A stretch of 64,000 bases of DNA, taken from contig CM073524.1 of the NCBI GenBank assembly GCA_037074615.1, positions 19,731,406-19,795,405 of the forward strand, in the 5' to 3' direction. Each line of letters opens with the position of its first letter. The first letter of the stretch is position 1. The notes beneath the pieces are model-generated. The model was given only the letters and a program-made list of their open reading frames with translations, did not search any database and had not been told where the DNA came from. Shown one piece after another: positions 11,505-21,847 of this stretch. Source of the DNA: Leucaena leucocephala (taxonomy: Eukaryota > Streptophyta > Magnoliopsida > Fabales > Fabaceae). A program made the position numbers and the translations under genes.

Positions 11505-12577
11505 TAGATCATATGACTCATAGATTCATAATGTGCACGAATGAATATATCAGTTGATGAACTTTTGAATGATAATTCATATTAAAGAAGACTGAAACTC
11601 TCCCTTGTAAATAAATTTAATGTGGCTTTACAAATTATGCTCTTTTAAAAAGATTCATGAAAATATGAAAGGTCAGCTTGTAACATCCCTAATTTCTGTA
11701 CTAAGTTGTATGTACAGATTGAATAAAATATATGAGATTTTTCAGGAAAAGATGTGTCCATATTTATGTAAAGAAAGGGATTAATTGCAAGAGAAAGAAA
11801 GTCTAAGAGCCAAAGTGCAAAATTACGAAAATGCCACTGTGATGCCCTAAGAAACCAAAAGTAAATGGAGGGCATTTTGGTCATTTCACACAATGGATGG
11901 ATATTAGAGGAAATTTAATAGTAAATTATTATAATTAATATGAGAATTTATGGAGTTGACAAAAGTCAAAAAGGAGTCCTGTAGAATTAATTATGGAATT
12001 TACGGTGAAAAAGGACACCGATAAAGGGTTAAAGGAAACATATATAATTTTTAACAGGACTTCTGGGTCTCAAAAAATTATGAAATTTTGTACATAATTC
12101 ATTTTATATTAGAATGAATTTCTAAAAATGTTAGAACAATTAAAGGAGGTGTTTAGCATTTATGCTAAGATCAGGGTAATTTACGGATATCGGTGTGAGG
12201 AAAGTACATTGGGATTTGGGCCAATTAGCTATTGGACCTAAAAGAGGCCCAACATTTTTGTCCTAGGCCAGCCCAATAAGTCCCAAAAGTTATCTTGGAG
12301 CCCAAGCCCAATAATGAATAATTTATAGATTTTTTTAAGAAACAAAAGAGATAAAGTAAGAATTAGAGTTTGCACATGGTGGGACCCACAAGGACATTGC
12401 ACATGGCGTACAAGACAAGAGGAGGAGATGATTTTTGTCATGTCATGTTATCTCAACTTGGCTTGGTGGTGATGTCATGAGTGAAAAGAGAAAAGACATT
12501 CCAAGATTAAACCTGTAACCATTAGATTAAATAGTTTCCAAGGTGATCTTGGCCTTCAAATGGCACATGACTTTTGC

Positions 12578-12585
12578 TATAAATA
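12578..12585 (+). promoter_or_regulatory. TATA box of element C 5' LTR
   Basis: TATAAATA followed by CCCCC. The equivalent site lies in every family copy: 55250-55257, 26641-26648, 31789-31796 and 38719-38726 on plus, and TATTTATA at 9631, 17636, 29810, 45035 and 52868 for minus copies. It is the likely start of U3-driven transcription. Confidence 0.75.
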
Positions 12586-13808
12586 CCCCCATTTACAAGT
12601 ACAAAACCTAGAGCAAGAAAGGAGAAGGAAGCTCTTGCAAAATATTTCTCAAGCTTGGAGGAAGCAAGGATCTTGAAGAAACAAGTAAGGTAAGTTGTCT
12701 CCTTGCTTCTACCTTTTGTTCTTATGGTTTGTGCTTGAGTTTAAGTGGTTTTTGAGGCTTAAATCTTGGGGAGATGCTGCTGGAATTTTTGTGTATATGT
12801 GAAAGGAATATGAGTTTTAGGTCATAGATAGCTAAGATAAGCTTAAACAAGCTAGTTACGCGCTTGGTTGTGAAGTAAGTTGATGTTCTTGACTCTACCA
12901 TTTCAGTTTGCACTGTTCATTCACTGTTCATAATAGAAGGAAATGGAATTTCAATGATTTAATTCTTCCATTGAGTTTATATGATGATTTTGTGTAGGAT
13001 TGGAAAGGTTTTGAACCTTAGAAACCATTGGAATTAAAGGTTATAATGTTGAAAATTCCTCACGGTTACTGTTCACTCACGTGAACATTGATTTGAATTT
13101 CATGATTTTGATGCTTCCAATGGTCTTAAAATGAGATTTTGTGTGGGGGAAAAGTGGAGGAACAAGTATAGGAAGCATTAGAATCAAAATGAGAATTCTT
13201 GAAAGATTTATGTATGCTTTTCCAAATCTGTACAGAACAGTATATTCTTGCTGGAATTTGGTTATTTTGAGCTAATAAATGGATTCAAAAGGTAAAATTG
13301 TGTAGGTTAAGGTCAAGACATCAATCGGTTCAAAGGCCAAGTTAATTGGCAAAGATTAAAGAAAGTTATGTTAGTTAAAGCAAGTTAAAGGTTCAAGAGA
13401 GGTAGTCTTGAGTAGTATTTGCGTTCATGGTCCTAATGGATTATGTAATGAATATGAATGTATTTAGGACCTTGAAACCTCTAATAAGGTGTTGGGGAAT
13501 GATTGACCAAAAAGTTTCATGATTGGAAAGCTTGGGAAGCAAGTGCAAGCATAAGAAAGAAAGCTTAAATCCAAGGTAGTGGACTTACCCTCAACTTTTA
13601 TGTATGTAATGTATGCTTGATTGTGCTATGGCTTGGTTGAATTGTGTGTATATGGTAGATGATTGAAGCTCTGTTATGTTATGATTACTTTGGCCAATTG
13701 TATTTAATATGATACATGGAAGCATGCTCATCATACTATGATAACACTTTCACAAGCAAGCACAAGTCTTTACATTAATACATGCATTGTTTGGTATTGT
13801 TTGCTACT

Positions 13809-13826
13809 GAGATTCCCCCGAATCTC
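13809..13826 (+). other. Conserved LTR leader hairpin (element C 5' LTR)
   Basis: GAGATTC and GAATCTC form a perfect 7-bp stem around a CCCC loop, about 1.2 kb downstream of the TATA box. Copies lie at 8390, 17246, 27020, 29427, 32171, 43796, 51652, 56483 and 60113. See findings for compensatory variation. Confidence 0.75.
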
Positions 13827-14951
13827 ACCCCCCCATGACCATGATCTAGGTACTGGAACATCACAAGGAAGGAGGTAATGGTGGATGTATGAATGGTGTA
13901 TGACTTGGAAAGCATGCCTTTAATTTATGTGATGATATATTGGTATGTATATTGTATGCATGCACTGGATCCGATGAGAGTCAGTCTACTTCCAGCGATA
14001 GTTTGAGCAACTTATCCAGTGATTTTTTATGTTTAATTTGGTATGAACATATCTAAGATCCAGATCTTTAATTGGGCATAAAGAACGCCTCATTTGGTTA
14101 AGAACTCGAATTTTTATGATTTTTCAAAGTCGGGAGTTAAAATCTGGAATAAGATAATACGACTACTTAGAGGCAGTGAGGTTCATGCGCTAATTTCATA
14201 TAGTAAATGAATGAGTTTTTCCATGAAATTTTATTAGATTAAATTAAACATTCTTATCTTTAAATCCATAGCTAATTCGACTCAATTGGATAAGTATACA
14301 AGGAGAAATGAATTTTTGAAAATGGGTCAAAGAAACTGGAACTTCCAGATTTACCAAATGAACAGTAAAGTTCAACGAATAAACTGATTTGATCTGGAAA
14401 AGGAAACCTCATTTTGATATTTTTCTATCAAATTTGAATGAAATATATTTCATTAGAAATTTGAGTCACCTCAAAACGATTTTTCTAGATTTGATTATGA
14501 ATTTTCAAAGTTCAGGCTGTAATATGGAATTACCCAGTGAATAGTGATAGTGAACAGTACCCATAAAGCCCAACTCTTGGAAATTAATGTTTTTAAGTTT
14601 AAGAGGTATTCCAATGATCTAAGATAATTCCAATTGAGTATATGACAGGTTAAGGTTAAGGTCAAGATTTAAGGTTAAAATTTAAAGATGTGTACTAGAA
14701 AAATGCCGTTATGCTGGTAGACTATACAGAGTACTGTGTACATAGGTGCTGTCTAAGGAGGCTGGAAGTGAGTGGACCTAGCCGGTTCATCCAGTCTTTC
14801 CTGGGTATTTACGTAGAATGGTAGTTCTCATGGGGAATTACCGAATTAGTACAGTTATTTTCTACTAGAATTTCCTGCAAGAGAGATATAATCCAGTTGA
14901 GAGTGCTATAGCAAGAGTACTCTGAGAGATATAAAGGAGGATGTTTCATTT

Positions 14952-14963
14952 TAGTATCAGAGC
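14952..14963 (+). promoter_or_regulatory. Primer-binding site of element C (tRNA-iMet)
   Basis: TAGTATCAGAGC differs by one base from TGGTATCAGAGC and begins 4 bases after the 5' LTR. Confidence 0.8.
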
Positions 14964-16547
14964 AAAGGATTCTTGCTTAGAAAATGCTCTGAACAGATGA
15001 TTTATGGTGTTAGTACAGAATAAGGTTAGCACAGAAAAAGGGTTCTGGCTCAGAGTATAAGATTCTGGCACATAACATAAGGTTCTGGCTCAGTGATGCT
15101 CTGGTTTAGTTAGACTGATCCCTTAAACAAATGAGAAGTTTGAGTGGTTCTCTCCCTAGAGTATGACATAGGGATAGTGTTCACTGCTTGGAAAGGTTTA
15201 GACAGAAGACAGTGACACCCAGATAAATGAGACTGTACCCCAAGCTTTACAGTCTTACGAAGGATATGATTACGATGGGCTAATCCTAGTCAGCCGATAC
15301 AGCTGAGGTCTCGTGTTTATTAACATAATATGGCTGGACTAAGCAGAATAATGTTTAAGGAGCAGTTTCCTCTATGGATAGAGACAGCAGCTGATCAGTT
15401 CATGACTAAAGAAGCTGCAAGAGTAGCTCGAGGTGTCATGCTATGATCAGATACTACAGTGAGGATGCCAGATGTCCAAGTTGCGACAAGTTAAGCCATA
15501 ATTCATGATGAGAGAAGACTTTTGGTAGCAAAACATAGATTAAATATTGCAACAGTGGACATGGGGATTCATAAAGTTAAGATTGAAATATCAGTTAATC
15601 AGTGAGACCCACAACCTGTAATGCTGTATAAAGATGAGGTACACCTAGACTTTGACTCTTCAGGTAGTGAAGAGAGTTCAGATAACAGCATAAGGGAATC
15701 AATCAGGAAGGTTTATAGTAAGGTACCCCATGCATATTTTTATAGACTCAAATTTACAGTCTGGAGATTATGAGAAATTCAGTCAGATGTTGTGTATGCA
15801 CCAGATAATGTTGCACTAGATAATGATGGGTCTAGTAATTATGTACATGATGAGTTTGATAGAGTGCTCTCTAATCCTGATGTAAGCTCTCTTCCTTCGA
15901 TAAGAGGACAGATTACGGCTGAGGAAGCTGAGAACTTATACTAAATTATAGGTAGGCCAGATATTATTCCTCCTCTACTAGAGTTTGAGGATAAGTTTGA
16001 TGTGAGTAGCCTAAGATCTAGTTACAATCTGTGATATCCCTTCCTATTGTCCTAGTCCAGGAATATACGAGGTTATAGATAAAGATTAAAGAGATGTTCC
16101 TAGCCCTAATCCACCCAGCCTTCTTTATGAAAGACAGACAATGTGACTATACTAGTCTCAAGAAAGGCTGTGGGAAGTAAACTACTTAGTTTAGATTAAT
16201 GGGTGGAAGGAAGTAGAAATCAAGAGCAGTCAGTTTAGTTGCAGTTCCTCAATGCCGTAGCAAGGATGATAAACAGAGATGTGATAGAGGGCATTGACCT
16301 GGATTAAGTTTTCATGATATGAGATGGACATAAGCCAGATATTGCCATATACCCTACGTGGCATGTAAAGCTAAGTGAGCTTTTGGCAAATGGTTCATAA
16401 CTGATGTGTAAGGATCGGCCATTACTAGGGTAAAGACTAGACAAGAACATTATAAGGGAATGTTTAAAGCAAGTTAGATCCAAGTCAGATGTAAAGTAAT
16501 TTGGGACACAGCTAGAAGTCCTTGAGAAGTTAGGTCATGATGAAAGG
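14964..16547 (+). mobile_element. Element C interior, 5' portion
   Basis: No frame longer than 60 codons on the sense strand. A stretch near 15820-16010 reads as an acidic, protein-like sequence with stops, but I recognise no family. It ends at the TSD TGACC of S2. Confidence 0.55.
15047..15110 (+). repeat. Short tandem repeat in element C leader
   Basis: Three units of about 22 bases share the core GGTTCTGGCTCAG or a near variant (RTTCTGGCWCA). A homologous set in reverse orientation lies at about 28385-28460 next to the PBS of E and weakly at 2890-2960 in A. Its placement just after the PBS would suit a packaging or dimerisation role, which is speculative. Confidence 0.6.
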
Positions 16548-16552
16548 TGACC

Positions 16553-18800
16553 TGAAACATCCTCCTTTATACTCCTCAGAGTACACTTGCGGAAGCTATT
16601 TTAGCTTATCTTAAGTCCAAAGATTTGAACTTTTACTCCTAAGTTCCTTACTCTGAACCAGTACTTTGAGAACTGATTTCTCTCACTATACACATCCAAA
16701 CGAGGCTTATTACCTATTCACGGAATGCCACAGATGTGTACTGCCGGCTCATTAAATCTCGTGGCCAGACTCCTCCGTTTACTAGGTCAAACTGAGGTCA
16801 GAACACTGCTGCCTCAGGACCTACGAATTTCCCTCTTAATTTAACATACATAAATTGCATATGCCAAACACTATTTATCATTAAATAACATCATGTCATA
16901 CAACAAGGCATACACAACAAGACATATACATAATCCTGCTATCTTTATTACATCTCTTTCTGCCTAAACTCCGGCAGCATAACCGCTACGCTTCATCTGT
17001 ACAAAGAACTGAACTGTACTGATTCGGTAATCCCCTCATGAGAACTACCATTCTACGTAGTACCCAGGAAAGACTAGATGAACCGGCTAGGTCCACTCAC
17101 TTCTAGCCTCCTTAGACAGCACTACGTACACAGTACCTATCATATACTGATGTTCAGTCTTTACTTTGGCAGCATAACGGCGTCTCCTGGCTTTCTCAAA
17201 ATCTACTTCAGCATAACCTCCCTGTAATGGGTTATGTATGGGGATGAGATTCGGGGGAATCTCAGTAGTAACAATCATAACAATATATGTAATGCAGAGT
17301 GACAGTGCTTGCTTGTGATTGTGTACAGATAAGTATGCTGCGTGCTTCCATGCTTAATAACATATGATCATAGCATTACAGCGGAGCTTCAGACATAACA
17401 TATAAGACAACAATCCAACCAAACAATAGCACATCAAATCACAAAGCCATTACATAAAGCTAGGATTAGTTACTACCTGGCTAGCTCAGCAGAACCTTAC
17501 TATCTCTATTCTGCTTCCAGCTCCGCCAGAACTTCCTTACTTCCTTTTCTCCTTTCTCTCTTCCTTTCCTTCTCCTTCTCTCTCTTCTTTCTCTCCCTTC
17601 TCCCTACCATGCGTGAATGCAAGAATGAAGGGGGGTATTTATAACCTCGTCCAATGGCAATCCTGTAATTACCATGAACTTTGATCCTGCGGTCCTGGTT
17701 TTTCCTGGATTTTCCTATTTTCTTTAATTCCTCATTTACTGCATCATGCATGACATCATCGGGACACCTCACCGGGACACCTCAGCGCCACATTTATCAC
17801 ATGCTGCAAATCTGGGACACCTCAGCAACTGACTCACCGGTCCAGTCTCCTGCCTCGTAATGCGTGCCCTCAACTTTATCTGCTTTCTGCAGACTAATGC
17901 CATGTGGCGACTGGAAGAGACCTTGCATGCTTCCCAATGCTATCCAGATAAGTCCCAGACTTATCTGATCACTTCCTCAGTTTTTGTGTCAACCGAGTAA
18001 CTTTACTCTACTGAACCATTACTTTAATGCCATGTGGCATCTTGTGGGTCCCATGAGGATACCTTATCAGTCTACCTCATGGTCTTCAGATAACCTTTCC
18101 TGTATCTGGTCTCCTGCCTCCGGTCTATCTCTAACCGGGTAACTATCTTATTTGGACCTTCACAACACATGGCCCATACGCTTGGCACTTCTTCAGTCAC
18201 TAGTCGCGACCTAGCCATCATCTCATCGCGACTTAACACCTTCTGTGCTCATTAGTCGCGACCACAGCTTTCTCTAGTCGCGACCACAACATTCTTTAGT
18301 CGTGACCACAACATTCTTTAGTCGCGACCCTAACAGTCTTTCGTCACGACCACAACACAATCTAGTCGCGACCATAATATTTTCCAGTCGCAACCAGCCC
18401 ATTTTACCTATTAGTCGCGACACACACATCATTCAGTCGCATCTAAACCTTTCTGCCATTATTAATCGCGACGTAACTACTTCCTAGTCGCGACCACACT
18501 GCTTTCTCGTCGAGTATAACTCTTTCTGTAACCATTAGTCGCGACCATACCTATCTCTTGTCGCGACCTAAATGGTCAGCTCTCAACTCCACATCCTTTG
18601 ACCTTTACATCATCCCAAAAGGCCATTCTACCCCTTGGGACCTTCACTGTTGACACATAAGTCCCCGTACTTTCGCTTATTTGCAACTTAGTCCCTGAAA
18701 CTCTCTGCGTGTTTCCGGGACTTATGCTTAAAAGGGGTCTAGTAGCCTTTCAATCTTAGGCTATTTCTGCATCTCTAGGCCTGGAAATTGGGATGTTACA
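16553..18800 (-). mobile_element. Solo LTR S2 (gypsy-type, family II, 2.25 kb)
   Basis: Begins TGAAACATCC and ends GGATGTTACA, with perfect TSD TGACC at 16548-16552 and 18801-18805. Conserved hairpin at 17246-17263, TATA box at 17636-17643, CT-rich (GA-rich in sense) leader at 17515-17600, and a GTCGCGAC array at 18200-18570. It is colinear with S4 and S9, which define this subfamily. Confidence 0.93.
18196..18575 (-). repeat. GTCGCGAC array in solo LTR S2
   Basis: About 16 copies of a TAGTCGCGACC-like motif spaced roughly 15-35 bases; nine have an intact GTCGCGAC core. Most others differ at CpG positions by C-to-T or G-to-A (for example GTCGTGAC, GTCACGAC, GTCGCAAC). Confidence 0.85.
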
Positions 18801-18805
18801 TGACC

Positions 18806-19150
18806 CAAGGTCATGACTAAAGAATATAGAGCTGTCTAGTCATGACAAGCAGAATGAGATGGTCACTCAGGTCATGATGAAGATACGCAGGGACCTGATG
18901 ATGAATGAAGATTACAGCCTCACTGAAGGTTATCAGTTAGAGGTTTATCACATGATGTAGGCAAGCTGAACAGTATGAGAAATAGAGATACATGCTAGTC
19001 TAAGATAATGTTCAGAAGTAGATCCTCTATGCGACTATCAAGAGTAGATCTACATTTGGAAAGACTTTGTTCAGTTAGTCTTTTATGAACAAAAGAATCA
19101 AAAGTTAGGATAAGGCTTGCGCAAGAAATGAGCCTAACATATGGCTTCAA
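18806..19150 (+). mobile_element. Element C interior, segment after S2
   Basis: Non-coding interior matching, in reverse complement, E near 23270-23590. Near 18810-18890 the word GTCATGAC and relatives recur; this is what GTCGCGAC becomes if both CpGs are deaminated, so it may be a decayed copy of the array still visible in E. Confidence 0.55.
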
Positions 19151-19154
19151 GTTC

Positions 19155-19410
19155 TCGAAAGTTAAAGTCCCTGAAACAGGATATTAGTCCCATATCGGTT
19201 GGGGAGGTGAACGAAGCATGCCTTATAAGGGTGTGGATACCTCTCCCTCATGGACATATTCCTGTGGCTTAAGGGGTTTGAGTCCTCGTGTCATGGGAAA
19301 CAAAACCCTGACCTCGTGTGGGCCCAGAGGTGCCTGTCTAAGGGGAGAGGGGACAATATCTTCCGCTGTGTAGCTCTGATACCCGGAGGACGCATTTTTG
19401 GGTGCCTAAG
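19155..19410 (+). mobile_element. Element F, left part (dispersed repeat with GTCCCATATCGG start)
   Basis: Absent from the homologous part of E, so probably an insertion in C. It contains GTCCCATATCGGTTGGG, a CTTATAAGGGTGTGGA phrase and a GGACAATATC phrase, together characteristic of a small dispersed repeat widespread in plants. The copia element D split it at CTAAG, and it resumes at 46276. Both parts carry a version of a roughly 100-bp unit (AGTCCTC...GGACAATATC), suggesting an internal duplication. Exact class and ends are uncertain. Confidence 0.45.
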
Positions 19411-20692
19411 TGTTAGAAATTGTGCCCTAGGGGCCAATCATTGTCTTATAAACATTATTGTTTTATGAATTTCTTAATTATGTTAGCACATTATTTGCAT
19501 GTTTACTGTGATGACCATCCTTGGATAACTCATGATCTTATCGTAAATCTCCCTGGTCGGTCATCTATGCGGGAGCAAAGATGAAATAAGACCAGTATGA
19601 CTTTGAATATATATAGAGATATAAATCAAAGTCATAGGCACATGTAAGAGTACAGGGTGTCGGACCGACCCGCTATGAGAGAGCTGCATGGGTTAAGTCA
19701 TAAGCTTCTCTCATATATAAGCCATGTCACTATGCCCTTTGACCTGAGATCATCATGGATTCCTACATGACGAACGCTCAGCTTTGACCTAGTCAAAAGT
19801 CACTTTTGACCGAGTGATCATAAAGGCTATGTTCGGGCTTAGTGGTTTTTCATGCGAAGGAATGTGAATGGTCAAGATGGAATTTGTCCCTCATATTCGT
19901 AGAGAGATATTACTGGGCCCCTCGATGAGTGAGTCTGAGAAATGTATGGCCATACTATAATTGAAGGGTAGTTCCTTTCTATCGTCAAACTACTCAGGGA
20001 TCGAGAAAATAACGGTCAGGAATAAGGGGATGACGTTCACCATGCCTCATCCATGACCGAAATATCGTGTGACAAAAGGGACGTGATATGGTTGTATGAA
20101 AGGTAACATCGTTCATCGATCCTCATATGTTTTGGGTAGTCGTAATGTCTTGCTAGAGGCCGCTTACGACTTGTGGGTTATTATAGTAACTAGCCAACTG
20201 CCAACTTCATATAGGCCTACAGGGTCGCACACAAAATAGCCCAATGCGAGCTATGATGTCCAGATTCATTGAATCTAAGAGATGTCTAGATTCAATGAAT
20301 AGTCTAGGGTGGATTTATATATTATATATATATATAAATTTGTATATATATATAATATAAGAGATATTTGCAAGATTTAATTTATAAGGATAAATTAAAT
20401 TTCTATCACTTTTGAATTTGAATTTAAATGGATATGATCTATTTGAATTTGAAATTTAAATTGATAAGATATCTCAAATTTGATTTATGAGAATAAATCA
20501 AATTTAATTCCGTCTTATCTTTATTTTAAATTAAATAAATAGGTGAATTAAATCTATGGGACGGATTTAATATAAACCATATTTATTTAATTAATTTCTT
20601 ATCAAATTTACAATATATGATATTGTATTAATTTTAGAATTAATATAAGATTAATTCTGAAGCCCGGCCCAATTAGAAGCCCGATGGCATCC

Positions 20693-20700
20693 TATATATT
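20693..20700 (+). promoter_or_regulatory. TATA box of element D 5' LTR
   Basis: TATATATT in CCTATATATTTG. About 30 bases downstream the sequence becomes CA-rich (CACACAGAAACACAACA), a plausible start and leader. The same site is at 42816-42823 in the 3' LTR. Confidence 0.7.
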
Positions 20701-21084
20701 TGACATTAGGAGCTAGGGTTCTACACACAGAAACACAACACAACTCACAAGAGAAAAAGGGGCAGGAGAGTGCAAAAGGTTTGCAGATAAGAAACTGCCA
20801 GAATTGAGACGATGAGGACTAAATCTTAAGAAAACCCTAGAGGGACAAGAGGAGTTAGCACGTCGTTCGTGGTTGGAACGCTGTTCGTGTGGATACCGGT
20901 AGAGGAAGCCGATCTGAGCTGTCGACTTCTTACGATCGAGAAAAGAAACCAGACATGAAGATAGGTCGTGACCTATTGACACTGAGGTCTTGACCATACG
21001 GGCATCTGAACGTCAGAAATCTGAAAAGAGGATACCGGTCGTGACGTGAAGCCGACGAGGTCAAACTACAAACTCCTGAGGCTA

Positions 21085-21165
21085 CAGGTCGCGACGAGAA
21101 GATTAGGAGGTCGCGACTGGAAGCTGAGTAGGTCGCGACTAGTGGATACAGAGGTCGCGACTAAA
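21085..21165 (+). repeat. GTCGCGAC cluster in element D 5' LTR
   Basis: Four GTCGCGAC cores spaced 23-29 bases apart between 21089 and 21165. The 3' LTR has an expanded version (45940-46150). Confidence 0.8.
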
Positions 21166-21285
21166 GCTCGAATACCGAAGGTAACACTTCTTTCTCCTTG
21201 ACTTAAACACATTCGGTAGATCCTGGCTGGGAATCGCAAAATTTTTAAAGTTAATTTCCGCTGCATGTCTTCGAATTCCCTTCAG

Positions 21286-21297
21286 TGGTATCAGAGC
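21286..21297 (+). promoter_or_regulatory. Primer-binding site of element D, split by element E
   Basis: TGGTATCAGAGC is an exact match to the plant initiator tRNA-Met site, 1 base after the LTR. Its last five bases, AGAGC, are the target duplicated by E; the sequence resumes AGAGCCATG at 34353. Confidence 0.9.
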
Positions 21298-21556
21298 TGA
21301 AACATCCTTACTTTTGTATATCTTAGGGACCATTTGGTAGCATTTAGAACCACTTTCAAGGTCATTGAAGTCCAATTTCTTAATCTGGAGTTTTACTCTT
21401 ATCGAGTACTGTTCACTATGAAAATTCCAGATGAGTGACCTGACTTCGAAAAATCATAACTAATTCTACAAAAATCGAAATGAAGTGGTTCAAATTGTTA
21501 ATTGAAGGTAACTCAATTATCTTTCAGGAAAAAATAACTCGTTGGCCATTGCCTTT
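21298..21556 (-). mobile_element. Element E 3' LTR, truncated to 259 bp
   Basis: Nearly identical to 28478-28730 and then abruptly replaced near 21556 by interior sequence homologous to C near 48190. The deletion removed about 3.4 kb of LTR plus the polypurine tract. Confidence 0.85.
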
Positions 21557-21847
21557 CTATTCTCAATACATAGGGGATCATGTTCTCTGCTTCTTAGGCA
21601 TACTTCTACAAAACTTTGAAAATCAGTACTCAGATTCGCACTTGGACTCCGTCTTCGTTAAGGAAAAACTAAGTTCAGTCTATCTATAATAGAGGCTATC
21701 TAAGGAAAACCATTGTAAAATACTTTCTCTGGGTGAGTTTATCAACTAGTGAAGCTTCCTCACCTTAACTTCGTCTTTGGCATTCATCTTCCTAAAGAGA
21801 TACTACATTGTACTCATATCTTCATGGCTCATTACTTCCCTTAGGCT

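Larger units (their letters stand above)
10544..11678 (-). other. Segment of element B inverted by LTR-LTR recombination
   Basis: AT-rich DNA belonging to B but now in reverse orientation. Its left edge TTTAT is the reverse complement of ATAAA at 57625-57629, the right flank of C. Its right edge CAGCT is the reverse complement of AGCTG at 7253-7257, the left flank of S1. Flipping the segment restores a perfect TSD for both S1 and C. It contains many ATCGAATA/TATTCGAT-type inverted motifs, also seen at 57640-57680 on the other side of C, which supports shared origin. Confidence 0.85.
11679..14948 (+). mobile_element. Element C 5' LTR
   Basis: Runs from TGTAACATCC at 11679 to GGATGTTTCA at 14948 and is immediately followed by a tRNA-iMet primer site. 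TATA box at 12578-12585. The conserved hairpin lies at 13809-13826, and the conserved GGCTGGAAGTGAGTGGACC block at about 14720-14850. Short open frames on the opposite strand are by-products of LTR sequence and are not annotated as genes. Confidence 0.92.
19411..21284 (+). mobile_element. Element D 5' LTR
   Basis: Begins TGTTAGAAATTG and ends CCCTTCA. An AT-rich low-complexity tract lies at 20315-20361, an inverted-repeat cluster around AGATTCATTGAATCT at 20262-20276, and a TATA box at 20693-20700. GTCGCGAC motifs in the transcribed 3' part run from about 20965 to 21165. Confidence 0.93.

Noticed and set aside
14952..14963. Possible tRNA gene fragments
   Set aside because: These are primer-binding sites complementary to tRNA-iMet; no cloverleaf is present. 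No tRNA or rRNA gene was seen in the window.
17087..17278. Sense-strand frame of about 60 codons in S2, S4 (32156-32338) and S9 (59953-60141)
   Set aside because: It spans the conserved hairpin and block, is limited to family II and is not kept open in family I, so nucleotide-level conservation explains it better. Kept as a caveat in a finding.
18196..18575. Possible CRISPR-like array
   Set aside because: The repeat is only 8-11 bases, degenerate, with irregular spacing, inside a plant LTR.
20700..20720. Telomere-like CTAGGGTT words in the copia LTR
   Set aside because: Isolated short words near the transcription start, not a tandem array.
20713..20997. 94-codon minus-strand frame in the copia LTR, and neighbours at 21066-21375
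   Set aside because: Antisense to the LTR leader, interrupted in the 3' LTR, no recognisable protein.
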